Assembly: GCA_036525185.1 (NCBI GenBank)
Contig: DATDAW010000066.1
Location: 1 to 18,253, forward strand
Origin: DATDAW01 sp036525185
GTDB taxonomy: Bacteria > Verrucomicrobiota > Verrucomicrobiia > Chthoniobacterales > DASVRZ01
Length of the DNA stretch: 18,253 nucleotides
Direction: 5' to 3'
In this document: positions 15,774 to 18,253 of the stretch, in pieces
Layout: the number at the start of each line of letters is the position of its first letter
Position numbering within the stretch: position 1 is the first letter of the stretch
Position numbers and translations under genes: made by a program
Notes under the pieces: model-generated
What the model was told of the DNA's origin: nothing
What the model saw: only the letters and a program-made list of their open reading frames with translations
Database searches by the model: none

Positions 15774-15801
15774 GGGCAAATCCGGCTTGCCCGGTTTTTT
15801 T
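15774..15801 (+). terminator. Terminator-like hairpin in the leader of the nitroreductase gene
   Basis: GGGCAA (15774-15779), a 7-base loop, and TTGCCC (15787-15792) form a 6-bp stem, extendable by two T-G pairs, followed by GG and seven Ts (15795-15801). This has the form of a rho-independent terminator for plus-strand RNA. It lies 23 bases before the nitroreductase ATG and between two divergent genes, so no upstream plus-strand gene needs it. It may be an attenuator or may block leftward-to-rightward antisense transcripts. Confidence 0.45.
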
Positions 15802-15824
15802 ACGGAGCCGAGTATGTTCCATTG

Positions 15825-16403
15825 ATGATCGTCGAATATCCTTATCGCACCCGCCGCACCATCAAGCCCCACCAGATGGATGCCTCACGAGTCGTTCCAC
15901 ACGAACTGCTGCTCGAAATCCTTGAGGACGCGCACTGGGCGCCGACGCATGGACTCACCCAGCCATGGCGGTTTCATGTTTTTTCCGGCGCTGCCCGTGG
16001 CCGGTTGGCCGACGCGCTGCGAGATTTATATGACCAGTTAACCCCGCCCGTCGAACGCCGAGAAGAGAAGCGTGAAAAACTGGGAACCAACGTTCTGCTC
16101 GCACCCGTTTCCATCGCGGTCGCTATGCGGATCGATCCGGGCGGGAAAATTTCGGAAATGGATGAAATCGCCGCCGTTTCGTCCGCCGTGCAAAACTTGA
16201 TGCTCTCCGCACACCAGCGTGGCCTCGGCTCCTTCTGGGCCACTCCGCCGGTGGCCTGCTCACCCGAATTCGCAGCATGGCTCGAGCTCGACTCAACCCA
16301 TCGCACACTTGGCATCATCTATCTCGGCTACGCACGTTCCGGAGTAATCCCCATCTCGTCGCGAGTTCCGTTGAGCGAAAGAGTAGTGTTCTACAGAGAA
16401 TAA
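15825..16403 (+). CDS. Nitroreductase-family FMN protein (YdjA-like)
   Basis: A 192-aa protein from the ATG at 15825, chosen because the fold begins at once (TRRTIKPHQM, the usual Arg-rich FMN-contact segment). In-frame codons upstream run into sequence that overlaps the divergent fumC gene. HWAPTHGLTQPWRF (37-50) matches the nitroreductase flavin-contact motif, and SSAVQNLMLSAHQRGLGSFW (119-138) and the late LGIIYLGY (162-169) are also typical. The short size and PWRF form resemble E. coli YdjA, a small FMN reductase of unsettled physiological substrate. It probably reduces nitro- or quinone-like compounds with NAD(P)H. No Shine-Dalgarno sequence stands at the proper distance; GGAG is 17 bases away. 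A terminator-like hairpin lies in its leader. Confidence 0.88.
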   Translation: MIVEYPYRTRRTIKPHQMDASRVVPHELLLEILEDAHWAPTHGLTQPWRFHVFSGAARGRLADALRDLYDQLTPPVERREEKREKLGTNVLLAPVSIAVAMRIDPGGKISEMDEIAAVSSAVQNLMLSAHQRGLGSFWATPPVACSPEFAAWLELDSTHRTLGIIYLGYARSGVIPISSRVPLSERVVFYRE

Positions 16404-16470
16404 ATTCGCAACCAACCCTTTGCGCAAAAATCCAGCCGTCCATCGACCGCCGAATCGGCGAAAGGTCGGG

Positions 16471-16906
16471 CTAAAGGGCGATGCGATAACGGCGTTTCTG
16501 ACGTTCGCCTTCCTGATACATGTCGAGCCGCTCCGGTAAATCGACGATCTCGATCAACTCCGCCCCCCGCCAGTTCGCAGGTGCGGCGCGAGGCCGTATT
16601 GTCAGGGTTGCATGTGATCCAGACTTCCGTCAGCCCGTGTGCGCGTGCCAAAGGAAACAACCGTTTGCACGCCCGCGCTGCATAGCGATTTCCCAGGTGT
16701 GGGGCGTTAACTCCATACGCAATATGACCGCCGTATTTGATGAGATCCGGCGTATGCCCAATACGGAGTTCAATTTCGCCAATGGGATTACTGTTTCCGG
16801 CCCGTTTCAGTGCAAACCGATAAGCAGGCACATAATTTAGGGTCGGATCTCCAGGGTAAGGTTCCGCCAAGACAACCTGGAGATCGCCGTCAATCAAGGC
16901 GCTCAC
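16471..16906 (-). pseudogene. GNAT-family acetyltransferase with a +1 frameshift
   Basis: The gene begins at a GTG (16906) and encodes a GNAT protein of the small type with the segments GGHIAYGV, LGNRYAARA (acetyl-CoA loop region) and WITCNPDNTASRRTCE. After residue 114 the frame slips at a run of six Cs on the plus strand (16563-16568). Read as written, the protein runs on to a stop at 16391 with an unrelated tail. Removing one base restores ELIEIVDLPERLDMYQEGER followed by QKRRYRIAL and a TAG at 16471-16473, a normal family ending (about 144 aa in all). The cause is a sequencing or assembly error in the homopolymer, a recent mutation, or, less likely, a programmed slip. The intact ending argues for recent loss or error. 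It lies 71 bases downstream of another GNAT gene on the same strand. Confidence 0.85.
16563..16568. other. C6 homopolymer at the site of the frameshift
   Basis: A run of six Cs on the plus strand (G6 in the coding direction). The two reading frames on its sides join into one GNAT protein if the run has five bases. Confidence 0.8.
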
Positions 16907-16977
16907 ATCAAGGAATGAAAACAGTCATTGCTCATGGATTGTTCGCAACGCCGTTAAACTCACCTGTCGTCCATCTT

Positions 16978-17523
16978 TTACGGCACCCAACTTTTCCCCA
17001 TCCGCACAATAGGAAGTGAGCGACCGCCGGCCAGCCGAACTCCGATTTCCTCGATTCTGGTATATCCGCGCGCTTCGTAGAGGGGGATACCGGCGAGCGT
17101 AGCGCCCATCTCCGCCCGCGAAAAGCCTGCGGCACGGATTGCAGATTCGCATTCGCACAGAATCGCGGTAGCTATTCCACGACGGGCCCAGTCGGGGTGG
17201 GTGAAAAACGCTCGAATCCGGGCAGCATCCTTCTCTGGATCGAGGACAGGATTGTCGCCAATGCGATCGCGATCGCTGCCAAATAACGTCTGCCGTTTGC
17301 TCCAGCCCCCGCATCCCGCAATCCGCCCATGGCTTTCCGCAATGAAATAGGTGCCATCAACAATTAATTGTCCATCCACGCCAAAGACTCCTCCCAAGGC
17401 GCCTTCGATCTGCTCCGTCGTGTAGAACCCGGCTTGCAACGTGCGAACCGACAGCGAGATCAACTCTGCGATGGCGGAAATATCCGCCTCTGTTGCAAGA
17501 CGCAGGTACCAGTGTTTTGTCAT
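16978..17523 (-). CDS. GNAT-family N-acetyltransferase
   Basis: A 181-aa GNAT protein that would transfer an acetyl group from acetyl-CoA to an unknown acceptor. Conserved motif A is FFTHPDWARRGIATAIL (106-122), in which RRGIAT is the acetyl-CoA pyrophosphate loop (R/Q-x-x-G-x-A). The C-terminal LYEARGYTRI (148-157) is the usual motif B segment. The N-terminus (LRLATEADISAIAELI) shows it is complete. It is the first gene downstream of the rRNA operon on the same strand, separated by the strong rRNA terminator, so it probably has its own promoter. The frameshifted GNAT gene follows 71 bases later; the two are not close copies. Confidence 0.92.
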   Translation of the reverse strand: MTKHWYLRLATEADISAIAELISLSVRTLQAGFYTTEQIEGALGGVFGVDGQLIVDGTYFIAESHGRIAGCGGWSKRQTLFGSDRDRIGDNPVLDPEKDAARIRAFFTHPDWARRGIATAILCECESAIRAAGFSRAEMGATLAGIPLYEARGYTRIEEIGVRLAGGRSLPIVRMGKSWVP

Positions 17524-17608
17524 CGAATCGACTCAATGCGCGGTGAGTAACGGAATAAACGGCGTGACCCGAATCCTGTAGGATATCGGCATCCACAACA
17601 AAAACGTA

Positions 17609-17646
17609 CAAAAAAAGCCCGGTCTTCTGTTTCCAGAAGACCGGGC
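17609..17646 (-). terminator. Rho-independent terminator of the rRNA operon
   Basis: Perfect 13-bp arms GCCCGGTCTTCTG (17617-17629) and CAGAAGACCGGGC (17634-17646) enclose a 4-base loop. On the minus strand the stem is followed at once by a run of Ts (17616 down to about 17610). It lies 6 bases beyond the 5S rRNA end, in the right orientation to end the 23S-5S transcript. Confidence 0.95.
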
Positions 17647-17652
17647 AAAAAA

Positions 17653-17765
17653 CTGGCAACGTCCTACTCTCGCACACCCTATAGATGCACTACCATCGGG
17701 GCTGCAATGTTTCACTTCCGTGTTCGGAATGGGAACGGGTGGTGCCATTGCGCTATTGTCACCAG
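17653..17765 (-). rRNA. rrf: 5S ribosomal RNA
   Basis: Read on the minus strand, the sequence contains the conserved 5S core CACCCGTTCCCATTCCGAAC (loop B/C region), then GAAGTGAAAC and CCCCGATGGTAGTG, and ends in GAGAGTAGGACGTTGCCAG. The ends CTGG and CCAG pair, giving about 113 nt, a normal length. It lies downstream of 23S with a spacer of about 290 bases and just before the terminator. Exact ends are estimated from helix I pairing. Confidence 0.96.
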
Positions 17766-17845
17766 AAATCTGGCGAATCCGAATACATTTTCCTTGGGGG
17801 GCTGAACTGGGGGCGGAATTACACTCGGATCCACCAGATTTCTGG
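17762..17845 (-). other. Long stem in the 23S-5S spacer, probable pre-rRNA processing structure
   Basis: Arms at 17762-17782 and 17825-17845 are complementary over 21 positions: 19 standard pairs and two that would be G-U in the minus-strand RNA. The loop is 42 bases. The 12 bases nearest the 5S start (CCAGAAATCTGG against CCAGATTTCTGG) match perfectly. The inner end of the arm covers the first four bases of 5S. Double-stranded stems of this length in rRNA spacers are usual RNase III targets; that role here is inference. Confidence 0.7.
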
Positions 17846-17894
17846 CGGCTGATTCGCGGGATTTCTCTCGCAACCAACTTTGGATCATTTTTTC

Positions 17895-17914
17895 GCCGGT
17901 TGATCGCAACCGGC
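17895..17914. other. Perfect 8-bp hairpin in the 23S-5S spacer
   Basis: GCCGGTTG (17895-17902), loop ATCG, CAACCGGC (17907-17914). There is no T-run on either side, so it is not a terminator. It is probably part of the spacer RNA fold. Confidence 0.6.
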
Positions 17915-18005
17915 AGTCAAAGAACAATTCGATTCTCTGACATCTACATACAGGAACAATACGCAGTCAATGCTGAGTTTTATTTAAAAAAGTCATTAGA
18001 ATTTC

Positions 18006-18048
18006 CGGCTGGCTTGATGCCGGGTTCCGCAGAACCCGGCACCAGCCG
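18006..18048. other. Two-part hairpin just past the 23S 3' end
   Basis: Outer arms CGGCTGG (18006-18012) and CCAGCCG (18042-18048) enclose inner arms GCCGGGTTC (18019-18027) and GAACCCGGC (18032-18040) with loop CGCA, a 6-base bulge on one side and 1 base on the other. It begins about 10 bases downstream of the mature 23S end. No T-run follows it in the direction of transcription, so it is more likely a processing or protective element than a terminator. Confidence 0.65.
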
Positions 18049-18057
18049 AAAAATAAA

Positions 18058-18253
<196 letters not shown>

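Noticed and set aside
15393..15824. Long N-terminal extension of the nitroreductase (144 residues).
   Set aside because: It lies antisense to fumC and crosses the divergent promoter region; the family fold starts at 15825.
16391..16906. The GNAT gene as an intact 171-aa protein.
   Set aside because: The last 57 residues have no resemblance to the family, whereas the other frame gives a normal ending.
17766..18057. A tRNA gene in the 23S-5S spacer.
   Set aside because: No cloverleaf or TTCGA-type T-loop could be found on either strand; the pairing seen is simple hairpins.

Overview
The window looks like chromosomal DNA of a GC-rich, Gram-negative-type, free-living bacterium. A Verrucomicrobiota-like soil or freshwater lineage is my best guess: it fits the multihaem cytochrome lipoprotein, the large CHAT/SIR2/STAND-WD40 gene set and the general style of the housekeeping genes. 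This is an impression from gene content, not a phylogenetic result. The right end carries the 3' part of an rRNA operon (end of 23S, then 5S, then a strong terminator), all on the minus strand.

Layout, left to right. (1) 1-2273, minus: a large di-haem c-type cytochrome lipoprotein running off the left edge, with a possible 60-codon ORF just upstream of it. (2) 2274-2999: a 726-base gap with no convincing gene, holding a 21-bp-spaced direct repeat and a GGCGCA/TGCGCC inverted repeat. (3) 3000-10204, plus: three tightly packed genes (3-base gap, then 4-base overlap). They encode an LCAT-like lipase fused to a CHAT caspase-like protease (1108 aa), a SIR2-family predicted NADase (347 aa), and an nSTAND NTPase with a transmembrane helix and eight WD40 repeats (944 aa). 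This is the most interesting part of the window. (4) 10316-12503, minus: a CusRS-type two-component pair. (5) 12639-15727, minus: a fumarylacetoacetate-hydrolase-family enzyme, trpA, and class II fumarase. (6) 15825-16403, plus: a nitroreductase-family protein, preceded by a terminator-like hairpin in its leader. (7) 16471-17523, minus: two GNAT acetyltransferase genes, the first broken by a +1 frameshift in a run of six Cs. (8) 17617-18253, minus: rRNA terminator, 5S rRNA, a structured spacer, and the 3' end of 23S rRNA.

The central operon reads as a biological-conflict (anti-phage or regulated cell-death) module. The nSTAND-WD40 protein has the layout of a sensor and switch but carries no effector domain at its N-terminus. 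Its two upstream neighbours carry three classic effector activities: a serine lipase, a caspase-like protease and an NAD-consuming SIR2 domain. A middle segment of the lipase-CHAT protein resembles the macro-like N-terminal domain of leucyl aminopeptidases, which raises the possibility of a link to ADP-ribose made by the SIR2 protein. The active-site residues of all four enzymatic domains appear intact. The function of the whole is inference; domain identities rest on motifs read by eye.
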